Assembly (NCBI RefSeq): GCF_020880415.1
Contig: NZ_JAJIUJ010000088.1
Location: 1-58,549, forward strand
Length of the DNA: 58,549 bases
Direction of reading: 5' to 3'
Origin: Xanthomonas euvesicatoria pv. euvesicatoria
GTDB taxonomy: Bacteria > Pseudomonadota > Gammaproteobacteria > Xanthomonadales > Xanthomonadaceae
Part shown: positions 1 through 11,513 of the stretch, piece by piece
Layout: each line of letters begins with the position of its first letter
How positions within the stretch are numbered: position 1 is the stretch's first letter
Translations under genes and position numbers: made by a program
Notes under the pieces: model-generated
The model's database searches: none
Told to the model about the DNA's origin: nothing
What the model saw: the letters and a program-made list of their open reading frames with translations, nothing else

Positions 1-814
1 GGGCATCCGGGCTGTCGCTCGATGTCGCTGCGCCGCGCTGTTCATCCCATGGGGCGGCCTGACGGGTGCCAGGCAGATACGAACGCCATTTCTGGACCTG
101 TTGTGCGGCGATCAGATCGCGTGGCGACGTTCCGATGTCGAAGCTGACCGGAACACGCATGACCCAGTACGGCGCCTTGACGTCCGGACCCTCTGTCGGC
201 GGCAGAAACGTCCATGCACGCGCCTTCGTCGAGGCCGCATCGGCAAACGCCTGGCGCAACCGTGCACGTTTGGATTCCGGTACGAGGGATGTCAGGTTGA
301 CTTGCTCTGCGATCAGATCCTGGACCTTGCCGTCGCGCCCGATCTTGAGCATCAGATAGACCACGCCGGTGGCACCGGCCCGAAACGCCGCTTCGGGGTA
401 GCGCGGCGGCCGCATGTCGTTGGTGCGCACACTCGTCGCGTCCTGCGCCTGGCCGCCAAAATGCGCGCTACGGATCGACACCAGATAATTTTCCCCTTCC
501 CCCTGTTTGGCGACCAGCAGCAGGCTCATCGGCAACTGCGCGGGCAAGGCGCTTCCGTTGTCGCGCACAGGGTCGAAGCGCCACGATGCGACCGAACGCT
601 TGATCCGCTCGCGCACTGCCGGCGGCAAACTCGCTTCGTCGGCAAGCTTCACTGCCGTGACCGTGCCGTCCGGGGTCAGGGTCAACTCGCCTGCCACATT
701 CATGCTGGCCTCAATCTGCATGTGCGCCTGTTCTGCGCCTGGACGTGCCTGCGTCGCTGCGATGCTGCTCAATGCCAGCAAGATGCCAAGACTGAAACGC
801 TGCTTCCATTGCAT
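1..814 (-). CDS. Secreted TonB C-terminal-domain-like protein (partial, runs off the window)
   Basis: The reading frame stays open from an ATG at 814 down to base 1, so the C-terminus lies outside the window. The start is supported by a GGAG about 8 bases upstream. The first 23 residues form a signal peptide (MQWKQRFSLGILLALSSIAA). Two stretches resemble the TonB C-terminal fold. The first (about residues 40-75) has LTLTPDGTVTAVKLADEASL followed by a SWRFDP-type ending. The second (about 125-215) has RPPRYPEAAFRAGATGVVYL and ends in ARAWTFLPP. This energy-transducer-like fold is common in periplasmic proteins that are not true TonB, and there is no N-terminal TonB anchor with a Pro-rich linker. 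It lies about 60 bases downstream of aceK on the same strand and may be co-transcribed. Specific function unknown. Confidence 0.75.
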   Translation of the reverse strand, partial: MQWKQRFSLGILLALSSIAATQARPGAEQAHMQIEASMNVAGELTLTPDGTVTAVKLADEASLPPAVRERIKRSVASWRFDPVRDNGSALPAQLPMSLLLVAKQGEGENYLVSIRSAHFGGQAQDATSVRTNDMRPPRYPEAAFRAGATGVVYLMLKIGRDGKVQDLIAEQVNLTSLVPESKRARLRQAFADAASTKARAWTFLPPTEGPDVKAPYWVMRVPVSFDIGTSPRDLIAAQQVQKWRSYLPGTRQAAPWDEQRGAATSSDSPDA

Positions 815-874
815 GACCGCACTCCCTGATGATGTAGCGTGCGTTGTACCAGTGTTGCCGCTGCCGGTAAATCG

Positions 875-2614
875 CTACGCCAGCCTGCGCGACTCCGCAT
901 AGGGCGGGGTGTCGGGATAATCGTCTTCGCGCAGCCGGCTCTGCAGGTCGCGCCACCAGCGTGGGTCGAACAGTTCCGGGTGCTGGTGCTTGACCGCTTC
1001 CAGTTGCGAGGCGGGCAGGCCCATGAACAAGGCGAAGCGCTCGGGAAAGACGTCGCGCGGGCCGACATGGAACCAGGGTTCTGCGGCCATCTGTTCTTCG
1101 TAAGTGGTGGGCACTGGCCAATCGCGGAAGTTGCATTCGGTGATCAGGCATAGCTCGTCGTAGTCGTAGAACACCGCGCGCTGATGGCGGGTAATGCCGA
1201 AATTCTTCAGCAGCATGTCGCCAGGAAAGATGTTGTTGCGCGCCATGTCCTTGATGGCCTGGCCGTAGTCCAGCGCTGCGGCATGCGCGGCTTCGGGCAA
1301 TTGTTCGCGCAGGTACAAATTCAACGGGCGCAACCGGCGCTGCACATAGCACAGTGCGATCAGGACATCGTCGCCGTCTTCGCTCAGGCTCATCGCGCAG
1401 CTGGTCTGCAGTTCTTGCAGCAACGCCGGTGAGAAGCGCGCCTTGGGGAAGCGCAGGAAGCGATACGGCTGCGCGTCGAGCAGGCGGCCGATGCGGTCGA
1501 GCTGGAAGACCAGCTCGTACTTGCCCTCTACCTGCGCGCGGCTCATGGTTTTGGGATACGCAAAGCGGTCGCGAATGAGTTTGAAGACCAGCGGATAACT
1601 GGGCAGCGTAAACACCACCATGACCATGCCGGGAGTGCCGTCGGCGTGCACCAGCTGTTCGGACGGATGCGCCTGAAAATGACTGAAAAACGTGCGGTAA
1701 CGCTCGGTCTTGCCCTGTTTGGCGCGACCCAGCATCGTGTATAGCTCATCGACCGGCTTGTGGGTGAGCAGGCTGCGCAGGAACACCACCGCGTCGCCGA
1801 CAGTGGACAGGTCGGCTTGAAAATAGCTACGCGAGTTACTGAACAATTGCGCGACATCGCTGCGCCGGGTCAACACCGCTTCGGCGCGCAGGCCCGCCTC
1901 GTCGTTGATCAGCGCGATCACGCACGGCGAAAAGCGATGTTCGCCGAACACGCGTCCGACCAGATACGCGCGCCGCTCGCGATAGAACACCGTCTCCAGT
2001 AATTCCACGCTGCGCACCGGATGCTCGCCCCAATGCGCAAGATCGTCGAGCAGACGCACCGCGATGGCGGCCGCGCAGCGGGTGCGGTGCGTATACGGTA
2101 CGGCGAACGCGTAGTCGCCGAGCACCCGCACCAGCATGTCGGTCAGGCGGCCGGGCGAGACCGCATAGGTGTGGCGCGCAACAGGCACGGTGATGGCGTC
2201 GGTCGGTTCGATATCCAGGGCGATGAATTCGATATCGGCATCGACGCCGTGGGTACCGAAGTAGCGCCGGGTCAGGGTGTTGTAGAACGTCTTGTACAAC
2301 TCCTGGTCGATCAACCCGCTCAGCAAGGCGGCGTAATGATCGCGCGCACGCATCCACAGCGCGCGATCGTGCGCCTGGCCCAGCAGTACTGCACGCAGGC
2401 GCAACATGCATTCGGCGATGTATTGGTCGTACAGCGCGATGCGCGCTACCGCGTCTTCGCGCGCGCCGCTCCAGTCGCGTGTTTCGAACCGCTGCTTGGC
2501 GCGTGCGGTGATTTCGGAAAAGCGCGCGTGATAGTCCTCGAACGCTTCGTACACGGCCTGGGCGATCGCCAGCGCGCGGCGCTCGGATTGTGGTGGCAAG
2601 GGTGGATGGCTCAT
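875..2614 (-). CDS. aceK: Isocitrate dehydrogenase kinase/phosphatase
   Basis: AceK is a bifunctional cytoplasmic enzyme that phosphorylates (inactivates) and dephosphorylates isocitrate dehydrogenase, controlling the branch between the TCA cycle and the glyoxylate bypass. The product is 579 residues, matching the family length of about 578. Family hallmarks include the nucleotide-binding stretch around [18 protein letters not shown] and the catalytic segment [16 protein letters not shown] followed by [17 protein letters not shown]. The start chosen is ATG at 2614 (MSHPPLPPQ); an upstream extension to 2779 would overlap the lysR gene heavily and adds an Ala/Arg-rich tail unlike the family. 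The start codon overlaps the stop of the lysR gene as ATGA, implying translational coupling. icd lies about 1.4 kb upstream on the same strand, but it encodes the monomeric IDH type rather than the dimeric type studied as the AceK substrate in E. coli. Confidence 0.97.
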   Translation of the reverse strand: MSHPPLPPQSERRALAIAQAVYEAFEDYHARFSEITARAKQRFETRDWSGAREDAVARIALYDQYIAECMLRLRAVLLGQAHDRALWMRARDHYAALLSGLIDQELYKTFYNTLTRRYFGTHGVDADIEFIALDIEPTDAITVPVARHTYAVSPGRLTDMLVRVLGDYAFAVPYTHRTRCAAAIAVRLLDDLAHWGEHPVRSVELLETVFYRERRAYLVGRVFGEHRFSPCVIALINDEAGLRAEAVLTRRSDVAQLFSNSRSYFQADLSTVGDAVVFLRSLLTHKPVDELYTMLGRAKQGKTERYRTFFSHFQAHPSEQLVHADGTPGMVMVVFTLPSYPLVFKLIRDRFAYPKTMSRAQVEGKYELVFQLDRIGRLLDAQPYRFLRFPKARFSPALLQELQTSCAMSLSEDGDDVLIALCYVQRRLRPLNLYLREQLPEAAHAAALDYGQAIKDMARNNIFPGDMLLKNFGITRHQRAVFYDYDELCLITECNFRDWPVPTTYEEQMAAEPWFHVGPRDVFPERFALFMGLPASQLEAVKHQHPELFDPRWWRDLQSRLREDDYPDTPPYAESRRLA

Positions 2615-3555
2615 GGCGGCAGTGTCCCGGAGCGCTTGCGGCGCGCGGCAAGTGGTATGGCGGTCGCCTGCTGCGCATGCGCGGCGTGTTCGCGCGCCTG
2701 GCCCTGCAGCCAGGTGCGAAACGCAAGAAACCCGCCATGCGTGCTGGAACGTGGCGGATACACCAGGTAATGCGACCAACTGGTCTTGAGCCGTTGCGTG
2801 GACAACGCCACCAGCTGGCCGGACGCCAGCAACAGACGTGCGCGCGTCACGCGGCCCAGTGCGACGCCGACGCCATCCAGGGCGGCACGGTGGTGTGCCT
2901 CTGATTCGTCGAGTACGGCGACATAGCGTCGCGGCACATCGCCGCCGAACGCGGCAAACCAGCGCAACCAGGCGTCATCCGGGTCGCCCAGCAATGGCCA
3001 CTGATGCAACGGTGGCGCCTCCACGCCGCCCATGCGGGCGATCAGGGCCGGGCTTGCCATCGGCACCAGCCATTCGTCGAACAAGGGCTCGGCGATGACG
3101 CCAGGCCATTGCCCGGCGCCGATGCGCATGGCGGCATCCACTTGCTGCTGGCGCTCGAAATCCACCAGCCGCTCGCTCGACAACAGGTTGATTTCGATGG
3201 TGGGATGAATGGCCAGAAATTCGCCCAGGCGTGGCACCAGCCAGGCCGATGCCATCGACGGCGTGAGACTCAGGGTCAGGGTGTCTTCGCGACGCGCACC
3301 GAATGGCTCGAATGCCTCGGCGATGGCGTCCAGGTGCGGTGCGATGCGGTCGAGCAGTTGCTGGCCCTGCGGCGTGGCAGTGACGCCGCGCGCATGCCGT
3401 TGCAGCAGCGGATACCCGAGCCGTTGTTCAAGCACGCGCATCTGGTGACTAAGGGCGCTGACAGTCAGATGCATCGCGCCAGCAGCGCGCGACAGGTTGC
3501 CCAGGCGTACCGCGCTGACGAAGCCTTGCAATGCGTGAAGCGGCGGACGCGACAT
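2611..3555 (-). CDS. LysR-family transcriptional regulator (GcvA-like)
   Basis: This 314-residue protein has an N-terminal winged helix-turn-helix (about residues 10-65, with [20 protein letters not shown]) and a LysR-type effector-binding domain. The arrangement resembles the GcvA/AmpR subgroup. The start is ATG at 3555 (MSRPPLHAL) behind an AAGGG six bases upstream; a TTG further up (3579) is less likely. Its stop overlaps the aceK start in an ATGA, so the regulator and aceK are very probably one transcript. A small gene diverges from it, and the 100-base space between them holds inverted repeats that could be its autoregulatory site. The effector and target genes cannot be read from sequence; control of aceK or of carbon flux is an inference from position. 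Confidence 0.93.
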   Translation of the reverse strand: MSRPPLHALQGFVSAVRLGNLSRAAGAMHLTVSALSHQMRVLEQRLGYPLLQRHARGVTATPQGQQLLDRIAPHLDAIAEAFEPFGARREDTLTLSLTPSMASAWLVPRLGEFLAIHPTIEINLLSSERLVDFERQQQVDAAMRIGAGQWPGVIAEPLFDEWLVPMASPALIARMGGVEAPPLHQWPLLGDPDDAWLRWFAAFGGDVPRRYVAVLDESEAHHRAALDGVGVALGRVTRARLLLASGQLVALSTQRLKTSWSHYLVYPPRSSTHGGFLAFRTWLQGQAREHAAHAQQATAIPLAARRKRSGTLPP

Positions 3556-3588
3556 GGCCAACCCTTGAATGGATTTCAAGACTCACTT

Positions 3589-3607
3589 GTAAAAGTCTCG
3601 CTTTTAC
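3589..3607. promoter_or_regulatory. Inverted repeat between lysR and the divergent small gene (candidate operator)
   Basis: GTAAAAG and CTTTTAC form a perfect 7-base inverted repeat separated by 5 bases. It overlaps a second, shorter one just upstream (CAAG-5-CTTG, about 3577-3589). Its position between divergent promoters of a LysR gene and its neighbour is typical for LysR autoregulatory sites, but binding is only inferred. Confidence 0.4.
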
Positions 3608-3656
3608 GTCCCCTAGCCTGCGCCTACCGTGGATTCCACTCAAGTGGAGGTGGGCC

Positions 3657-3917
3657 ATGCGCATCTTTAGCGAACTGTTGTTTCAGCACGGCCACATTGC
3701 CAATGTGGCACTGGCCCAGCGCCTGGCGGAACCGGACACGGCAGTGGAGGCGATGCAAGGGCAGACCTCAATGGAATCGCCGGAATCTCCCGCGGAGCCA
3801 CGGCAAGACGTTCAGACAATGACCGATCCGCCTTCGCAACGCCGGCGCGAGCGACGCATGGCGCGGCTCAGCCGACGCCTGCTGCGTGGCGTGACGGCAT
3901 TGTCGCCGTTTCGCTGA
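3657..3917 (+). CDS. Small conserved-looking hypothetical protein, Arg-rich C-terminus
   Basis: This is an 86-residue ORF starting at ATG 3657 behind a clear GGAGG (AAGTGGAGGTGGGCC). The N-terminus MRIFSELLFQHGHIANVALA looks like a short amphipathic helix. The C-terminus is strongly basic (RRRERRMARLSRRLLRG), which suggests contact with nucleic acid or membrane phosphate. There is no signal peptide or known domain that I recognise. It diverges from lysR-aceK and ends in a terminator hairpin shared with icd, so it has its own promoter and terminator, which supports a real gene. Function unknown. Confidence 0.65.
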   Translation: MRIFSELLFQHGHIANVALAQRLAEPDTAVEAMQGQTSMESPESPAEPRQDVQTMTDPPSQRRRERRMARLSRRLLRGVTALSPFR

Positions 3918-3923
3918 AACGAC

Positions 3924-3951
3924 AAGGCCCGCCTCTTGCGAGACGGGCCTT
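3924..3951. terminator. Bidirectional terminator hairpin between the small ORF and icd
   Basis: AAGGCCCG (3924-3931) pairs with CGGGCCTT (3944-3951), extended inward by CTC/GAG around a TTGC loop. It sits in the 71-base gap between the stop codons of two converging genes and has A/T bases at both ends, as expected for a two-way terminator. Confidence 0.75.
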
Positions 3952-3988
3952 GAACACGCCATGCGGAGACCGCAGGCGGTGCGGCGAC

Positions 3989-6577
<2,589 letters not shown>

Positions 6578-7135
6578 TTACTTGACGGTGATGGTCTGCG
6601 GATTACCTGCAGGCTTGCCGTCCACCATCACCTGCGCGGTGTAGGTGCCGGCCGGCCAGCCATCGGGCTTGCTGAAGCTCAGGTTGGTGGTTTCCGCACC
6701 GGTGGTATTCAACGTCGCATTCTGTTCGCCGGCCACCTGGCCATCCTGGTAGGTCAGCTTCGCCGACACGGCCACGTTGCTGGCGCTGCCGTCGGTCTTG
6801 ACCGAGATGATGATGGTGTCCTTGCTGCCGACACTGGTGGCCGGCGTCACCGTCTTGTCCGCCGCGGCCTGGGTGCCGACCGCCACGCTGGACACCGTCA
6901 CTGCGCTGCCCATCGCAGCACCGCCATCGGTGCTGGCCGCACCGGTGGCGCTACCCTGGGCAGCCTGATCGCTCCCCGGCGGGGTGGCAGCCGGGCCGGG
7001 CATCGCGTCGGTTGCGGCACCGGACGTGGGGTCCTTGGAAACGCTGTCATCGTCGGCTTTCTTGCTGCAGCCGGACACTGCGAGAACGCCGGCCAGGGCA
7101 AGGGCGAAGCTGCTCGAAACAGAGGTGATACGCAT
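6578..7135 (-). CDS. Putative lipoprotein of unknown function
   Basis: A 185-residue protein with a bacterial lipoprotein signal: a hydrophobic stretch and lipobox AVSGC, with Cys23 as the lipidated residue. After a low-complexity Ala/Gly/Ser/Thr/Pro linker (about 30-85), the C-terminal part (about 95-185) has alternating beta-type segments ending in WPAGTYTAQVMVDGKPAGN. This resembles the small Ig-like or presequence-type beta domains found in periplasmic proteins. The Lys after Cys23 argues against the Asp+2 inner-membrane retention rule, so outer-membrane placement is likely. It is followed by a good terminator. No specific function can be assigned. Confidence 0.8.
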   Translation of the reverse strand: MRITSVSSSFALALAGVLAVSGCSKKADDDSVSKDPTSGAATDAMPGPAATPPGSDQAAQGSATGAASTDGGAAMGSAVTVSSVAVGTQAAADKTVTPATSVGSKDTIIISVKTDGSASNVAVSAKLTYQDGQVAGEQNATLNTTGAETTNLSFSKPDGWPAGTYTAQVMVDGKPAGNPQTITVK

Positions 7136-7240
7136 AAATCGATTCTCCGGTAGCAGAACATCTGCAGTCGCAGTGCTCGAGTGGGTGTCTAGGTGTGTTG
7201 AATCGTGCCGCCGCCAGCGAGACTGGACGCCGACCTGCGA

Positions 7241-7534
7241 TTACGACTTTGCAGGCAAGCGCAGTACCTGCCCGGGAAAGATCTTGTCCGGATCCTGCAG
7301 CGTTTCGCGATTGGCTTCGAAAATACGTGGCCACAGATTGCCGTCGCCCAGATGGCGCTTGGTAATACTGGAGAGGCTGTCGCCGGCCTGGACGGTGACC
7401 GATTCTTCAACAAGCTGCGCGGTGCTTTGCACACTGGTGCGCACGTTGGAAAAATCCGGCGCAGGCGTCACTTCAGCGGTGCTATCGACCGATGAGGTGA
7501 CGTTGGAGAAATCTGCTTTCTTGTCGACACTCAT
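7241..7534 (-). CDS. Small LysM-domain protein
   Basis: A 97-residue protein from ATG 7534 (MSVDKKADFSNV) with an AGGGA ribosome binding site about 8 bases upstream. The C-terminal half is a LysM module: VTVQAGDSLSSITKRHLGDG, then WPRIFEANRETLQDPDKIFP and GQVLRLPA. LysM domains bind N-acetylglucosamine-containing glycans or act as structural modules. There is no signal peptide, so it resembles the LysM half of cytoplasmic YgaU/Kbp-type proteins without the BON domain. The N-terminal half is Ser/Thr/Val-rich and probably disordered. Longer ORF starts upstream have no ribosome binding site. Role uncertain. Confidence 0.85.
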   Translation of the reverse strand: MSVDKKADFSNVTSSVDSTAEVTPAPDFSNVRTSVQSTAQLVEESVTVQAGDSLSSITKRHLGDGNLWPRIFEANRETLQDPDKIFPGQVLRLPAKS

Positions 7535-7636
7535 TGCTGCAATCCCTGTGCATCGCGGTGTCAGCAGGGTGCGCGGGGCGCTGTTAAGCGTGGATCGCGC
7601 CGCCGTGAAGCCCGCGCGATCCCGCATGAGCGCGAT

Positions 7637-8452
7637 CTATTGGCGCAGGTCGCGGAAGATCGACAGCGGCGTCGGCACGCTGGCCGAACTGCGCAGCGGG
7701 TTGATGTCCAGGCCGCCACGACGTGTGTAGCGCGCTTCCACCACCAGCCACTGCGGCGCGCACTGGGTCAGCACGTCGTTGAAAATGCGCTCGACGCATT
7801 GCTCATGAAACTCGGCGTGGTCGCGGAAACTCACCAAATAACGCAGCAATCCCTCGCGATCGATCGGTGCGCCGCGGTAATGCAAGGTGACGCTGGCCCA
7901 ATCCGGCTGACCAGTCACCGGGCAATTGGATTTGAGCAAGGCCGAGGTCAGCACTTCTTCCACCGCTGGCTGCGCGCGTGCGCAGAGATAGGCCGCGTTC
8001 GGCGGGCCGTAATCGTCGATGCTGACATCCAGCGCATCGATCGATTCGCCCTCGCCCACCGCGTCGATCGGCGGTAGGCCGAACTCCACCGCCACATCGG
8101 CACCAGCGCGCGTGGACAGGTCGGTGGCAATGCGCGTGCGTACCGCTTCGGCGCTGTTGAAGCGGGTGGCGTTGAGCGAGTTGAGATACAGCTTGAGCGA
8201 CTTGGATTCGATCAGCGAAGGCGAATCGCAGGGCACATGCAAGGTGGCGGTGGCCACGCAGGGCTTGCCTTGTGCATCGAGCCAGCTGAGTTCGTAGGCG
8301 TGCCAGCGATCGCGGCCGATAAACGGCAGCTCACCGGTCAGCCCGATGGCCTGGCGCCCGGCCGCACGCGGAATCGGAAACAGCAACGACGGGTCGTAGC
8401 CGCTCGGATAGGCGACCTCACGACCGAGGGTGGAATCTTCTGGGGTATTCAT
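7637..8452 (-). CDS. queF: NADPH-dependent 7-cyano-7-deazaguanine (preQ0) reductase
   Basis: QueF reduces the nitrile of preQ0 to the aminomethyl group of preQ1 in queuosine biosynthesis for tRNA wobble modification. The 271-residue length and two T-fold halves match the bimodular (E. coli-type) subfamily. The signature [11 protein letters not shown] lies at residues 82-92 and the catalytic Cys177 is in [12 protein letters not shown] downstream block [16 protein letters not shown] closes the second fold. The start is ATG 8452. Neighbours are unrelated, so it is probably a single-gene unit. Confidence 0.97.
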
Positions 8453-8591
8453 GCCGCCATTTTAGGCCGCACGGGCTGGCCGTGAGGTGTATGGCGAGGC
8501 GTATCACGGGCCAATGGAGCACTCGCAGAGCATCGCTCGTGCCCAATCACCCCGCACCGCCGCCGGAAGCGAGAATCGCCCAGCCGCAGAC

Positions 8592-8610
8592 GATTCCCGA
8601 TTCCCGATTC
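8592..8610. repeat. ATTCCCG-type short tandem repeat
   Basis: Three head-to-tail GATTCCC units (8592-8610) directly abut the 3' end of the M20 peptidase gene; the stop codon of that gene lies at the edge of the array. Related arrays occur at 14855, 37317, 37401 and 49851 in this window. Confidence 0.7.
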
Positions 8611-9916
8611 ACCCCTGCTGCAGATAATCCAGCGACACCTGCAACAGCGCGCGCAAGCCCACATCCAGCGACGACTCGTCCAGCAGGAACTGCGGCGAAT
8701 GGTTGCTGGGTGCGGTGGCCGGATCGATACCCTTGGCGGTGGAGCCGACGAAGAAGAACATCGACGGCACCTGCTGGGCGTAGAACGAGAAATCTTCCGC
8801 GCCCATCTGCAACGGCGGCTCGTACACATTGTCGGCACCCACCACGGCCTGCAGGCTGGGCAGCATCTTCGCAGTCAATGCAGGGTCGTTGACGGTAGCC
8901 GGGTTGCCTGGCTGATCCGGCACCTGCGCCTGGACCTTGGCCCCGTGCGCGGCGGCGGTGTGTTCGGCCACGTTCTTGAGATCGGCAAAGATCTGCTGCC
9001 GCATGCCCTCGTCGAAGGTGCGGATGGTGCCCACCATTTCCACATCATCGGGGATGATGTTGTAGCGGATGCCGCCCTTGATCGCGCCGAAGCTGAGCAC
9101 CGCCGGCTGCTTGGAGAGGTTGGCGCGGCGGCTGATCACCGTCTGGGCGGCGCCGATCATGTCGGCGCTGGCCACGATCGGGTCGATGCCGTTCCACGGC
9201 GCCGAGCCGTGGGTCTGGCGGCCGATCATCTTGATCGCGAAGCGGTCCGAGGCCGCCATCAGCGGGCCGCTGCGCACCGCGATCTTGCCGGCCTGCACGC
9301 TGGAGAACACATGCAGGCCGAACACCGCCTGCGGCTTGAAATCGGCGAACAGGCCTTCCTTGAGCATCAGCGAGGCGCCGCCCTCTTCGTTGCCGGGCGC
9401 GCCTTCTTCGGAGGGCTGGAAGATCAGCATCACTTCGCCGGGCAACTGCTCGCGCATGCCCACCAGCGCTTCGGCCACGCCGAGCAAGATCGCGGTATGC
9501 GCATCGTGGCCGCAGGCGTGCATCACCCCGACCTGCTCGCCGCGGTATTCGGCGGTGGCCCTGGAAGCGAACGGCAGCCCGGTCTGTTCTTTCACCGGCA
9601 GCGCGTCCATGTCGGCACGCAGCGCGATCTTCGGCCCCGGCCTGCCGCCCTTGATGATGGCCACCACGCCGTGATGGGCGATGCCGGTGCGCGGCTTGAG
9701 GCCCAGCTTGCGCAGCTGCGCGGCCACGGCGGCGGCAGTGCGCTCCTCGCGGTTGGACAACTCCGGATGCTGGTGGAAGTCGCGGCGCCATTGCACCACC
9801 TTGGCCTGCAGCGGGGCGGCAGCGGCCTGAACTTCGGGCCGCTGCGCGGTCTGCGCGGTGGCGAGCGTGGGCAGGGCGAGCAGCAGCGCACTGGTCAGCA
9901 GGCGGGAGGGGCGCAT
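8609..9916 (-). CDS. Exported M20-family metal-dependent amidohydrolase/peptidase
   Basis: A 435-residue protein of the M20D/hippurate hydrolase group, which removes acyl groups from amino acids or cleaves small amide substrates with a two-metal centre. Metal-site motifs are visible: MHACGHDAHTAILLG, then a Glu-Glu pair in FQPSEEGAPGNEEGG, and a late His in a GAEDFSFYAQQVP context. An N-terminal signal peptide (LLTSALLLALPTLATAQ) directs export. The start is ATG 9916, six bases after GAGGA; a TTG two codons further upstream is less likely. Substrate unknown. Its 3' end touches an ATTCCCG repeat array. Confidence 0.92.
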   Translation of the reverse strand: MRPSRLLTSALLLALPTLATAQTAQRPEVQAAAAPLQAKVVQWRRDFHQHPELSNREERTAAAVAAQLRKLGLKPRTGIAHHGVVAIIKGGRPGPKIALRADMDALPVKEQTGLPFASRATAEYRGEQVGVMHACGHDAHTAILLGVAEALVGMREQLPGEVMLIFQPSEEGAPGNEEGGASLMLKEGLFADFKPQAVFGLHVFSSVQAGKIAVRSGPLMAASDRFAIKMIGRQTHGSAPWNGIDPIVASADMIGAAQTVISRRANLSKQPAVLSFGAIKGGIRYNIIPDDVEMVGTIRTFDEGMRQQIFADLKNVAEHTAAAHGAKVQAQVPDQPGNPATVNDPALTAKMLPSLQAVVGADNVYEPPLQMGAEDFSFYAQQVPSMFFFVGSTAKGIDPATAPSNHSPQFLLDESSLDVGLRALLQVSLDYLQQG

Positions 9917-10072
9917 CGGCAATCCTCGATAGATGGTTGCTTAATGTAGTGCAGGCGCGCGCCGGATGGGCTGCAGTGGGGCCCGATTCAGCCCGGCGGT
10001 CAACCACGGTAGCCGTGGCGCGTTGCCGCTGCAGTGCACCTGTGACCGTTGCGGTCGTTTCGCCAGCCGAGC

Positions 10073-10088
10073 CGTTACTTCAGTAACG
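10073..10088. promoter_or_regulatory. Perfect 16-base palindrome in the RND operon leader (candidate operator)
   Basis: CGTTACT and AGTAACG face each other with a 2-base centre, about 88 bases upstream of the efflux adaptor start. A near-consensus -10 (TATGCT) follows at 10111-10116. A dyad in this position is typical of a TetR- or MarR-type repressor site. No regulator gene is adjacent. Confidence 0.5.
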
Positions 10089-10175
10089 CTCAATTGGCAG
10101 AGCGCAACGATATGCTTTGCACCGCCGCCCCCACGGTCGCATCCACGCGCCCGGCCCGCCCTCAGGAGTTGTCGC

Positions 10176-11420
10176 ATGTCGCGTTTTTGGAAGATCACAC
10201 TGCTGGTTGTCGCGGTGCTTGTCGTGGTGTTCGTCGCAATGCGGATGATGGGTGGGGGCAATCACGGCAAGCGCGCGGGCGCACCGGACGGCAATGACCC
10301 GGACAACAGCGGCCCGGTACCGGTGACGGTGGTGGCGGCCACCACGCAGGATGTTCCGGTCTATGCCAGCGCGCTGGGTACGGTCACCGCGCTCAATACG
10401 GTCACCGTCAGCCCGCAGGTGGGCGGACAGCTGATGAGCCTGAACTTCAAGGAAGGCCAGGAAGTGAAGAAGGGCGATCTGCTCGCGCAGATCGATCCGC
10501 GAACGCTGCAGGCCAGCTACGACCAGGCGCTGGCGGCCAAACGCCAGAACCAGGCGCTGCTGGCGACCTCGCGGGTGAATTACCAGCGTTCCAACGACCC
10601 GGCCTACAAGCAGTACGTCTCGCGCACGGACCTGGATACCCAACGCAACCAGGTTGCCCAATACGAGGCCGCGGTTGCGGCCAACGATGCGCAGATGCGC
10701 TCGGCGCAGGTGCAATTGCAGTTCACTCGCGTCACTGCGCCGATCGACGGCATCGCTGGCATCCGTGGCGTGGACGTGGGCAACATCGTCACCAGCAGCT
10801 CCACGATCGTCACCCTGACCCAGATCCGCCCGATCTACGTGTCTTTCAACCTGCCCGAGCGTGAGTTGCAGGCAGTGCGTACCGGTCAGACGGCGGCGCC
10901 ACTGGCCGTGGCGGCATTGGATCGTGGCGATGCGCATGTGATCAGCAGCGACGGCAAGCTGGATGTGATCGACAACCGCATCTCCGCCGACAGCGGCACG
11001 TTCGGCGCACGCGCGATCTTCAACAACACCGACAACGCGCTGTGGCCGGGCCAGTTCGTCAATGTGCGCCTGCAGTTGCGCACCATCGCCGGCGGCACCG
11101 TGGCGCCGTCCCAGTCGGTGCAGCGCGGCCCTGACGGCGATTACGTGTACGTGGTGGGCAGCGACAACACCGCGCAGATGCGCACCGTGGTGCAGGGCGT
11201 GGAGGTGGACGACAGCCATGTGCAGATCACCAAGGGCCTCAAGCCTGGCGAGCGCGTGGTGACCGAAGGTCAGTTCCGCCTGAAACCGGGCAGCAAGGTC
11301 AGCGCGCTCAAGCCGGGCGAGACGCCGCCGGAACCGACCGAGGCCGAACTCAAGGCCGCGAAGGACAAACAGAGCCGTGGCGGTGGCCCAGGCGGCCGTC
11401 GTGGCGGCGGTCCGCGCTAA
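10176..11420 (+). CDS. mdtA: RND efflux periplasmic adaptor (membrane fusion protein), MdtA-like
   Basis: A 414-residue adaptor that links an inner-membrane RND pump to an outer-membrane channel. There is an N-terminal membrane anchor (LLVVAVLVVVFVAM). It is followed by the MFP barrel start around VPVTVVAATTQDVPVYASAL, the lipoyl half GGQLMSLNFKEGQEVKKGDL, an alpha hairpin, and the second lipoyl half FTRVTAPIDGIAGIRGVDVG. The C-terminus is basic, Gly/Arg-rich. The start is ATG 10176 with CAGGAG 8 bases upstream. It is the first gene of a three-gene operon with two RND permeases, the MdtABC layout. No outer-membrane factor gene is present, so a distant TolC-type protein is probably used. Confidence 0.93.
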   Translation: MSRFWKITLLVVAVLVVVFVAMRMMGGGNHGKRAGAPDGNDPDNSGPVPVTVVAATTQDVPVYASALGTVTALNTVTVSPQVGGQLMSLNFKEGQEVKKGDLLAQIDPRTLQASYDQALAAKRQNQALLATSRVNYQRSNDPAYKQYVSRTDLDTQRNQVAQYEAAVAANDAQMRSAQVQLQFTRVTAPIDGIAGIRGVDVGNIVTSSSTIVTLTQIRPIYVSFNLPERELQAVRTGQTAAPLAVAALDRGDAHVISSDGKLDVIDNRISADSGTFGARAIFNNTDNALWPGQFVNVRLQLRTIAGGTVAPSQSVQRGPDGDYVYVVGSDNTAQMRTVVQGVEVDDSHVQITKGLKPGERVVTEGQFRLKPGSKVSALKPGETPPEPTEAELKAAKDKQSRGGGPGGRRGGGPR

Positions 11421-11513
11421 TCCTCGACCACCGGCGACGGAACCTCCGTCGCCGATGTGCGCCGGCGCTGCATGCGCCGGCTTCGCTTGACGTCTTCAGC
11501 AAGGACACCCCCC

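Noticed and set aside
101..829. Plus-strand ORFs at the start of the window
   Set aside because: They oppose a clear minus-strand frame with a signal peptide and TonB-type domain that is open to the window edge.
875..2779. Longer aceK start at 2779
   Set aside because: It would overlap lysR by 169 bases and add 55 Ala/Arg-rich residues; the ATG at 2614 gives the family length and an ATGA coupling.
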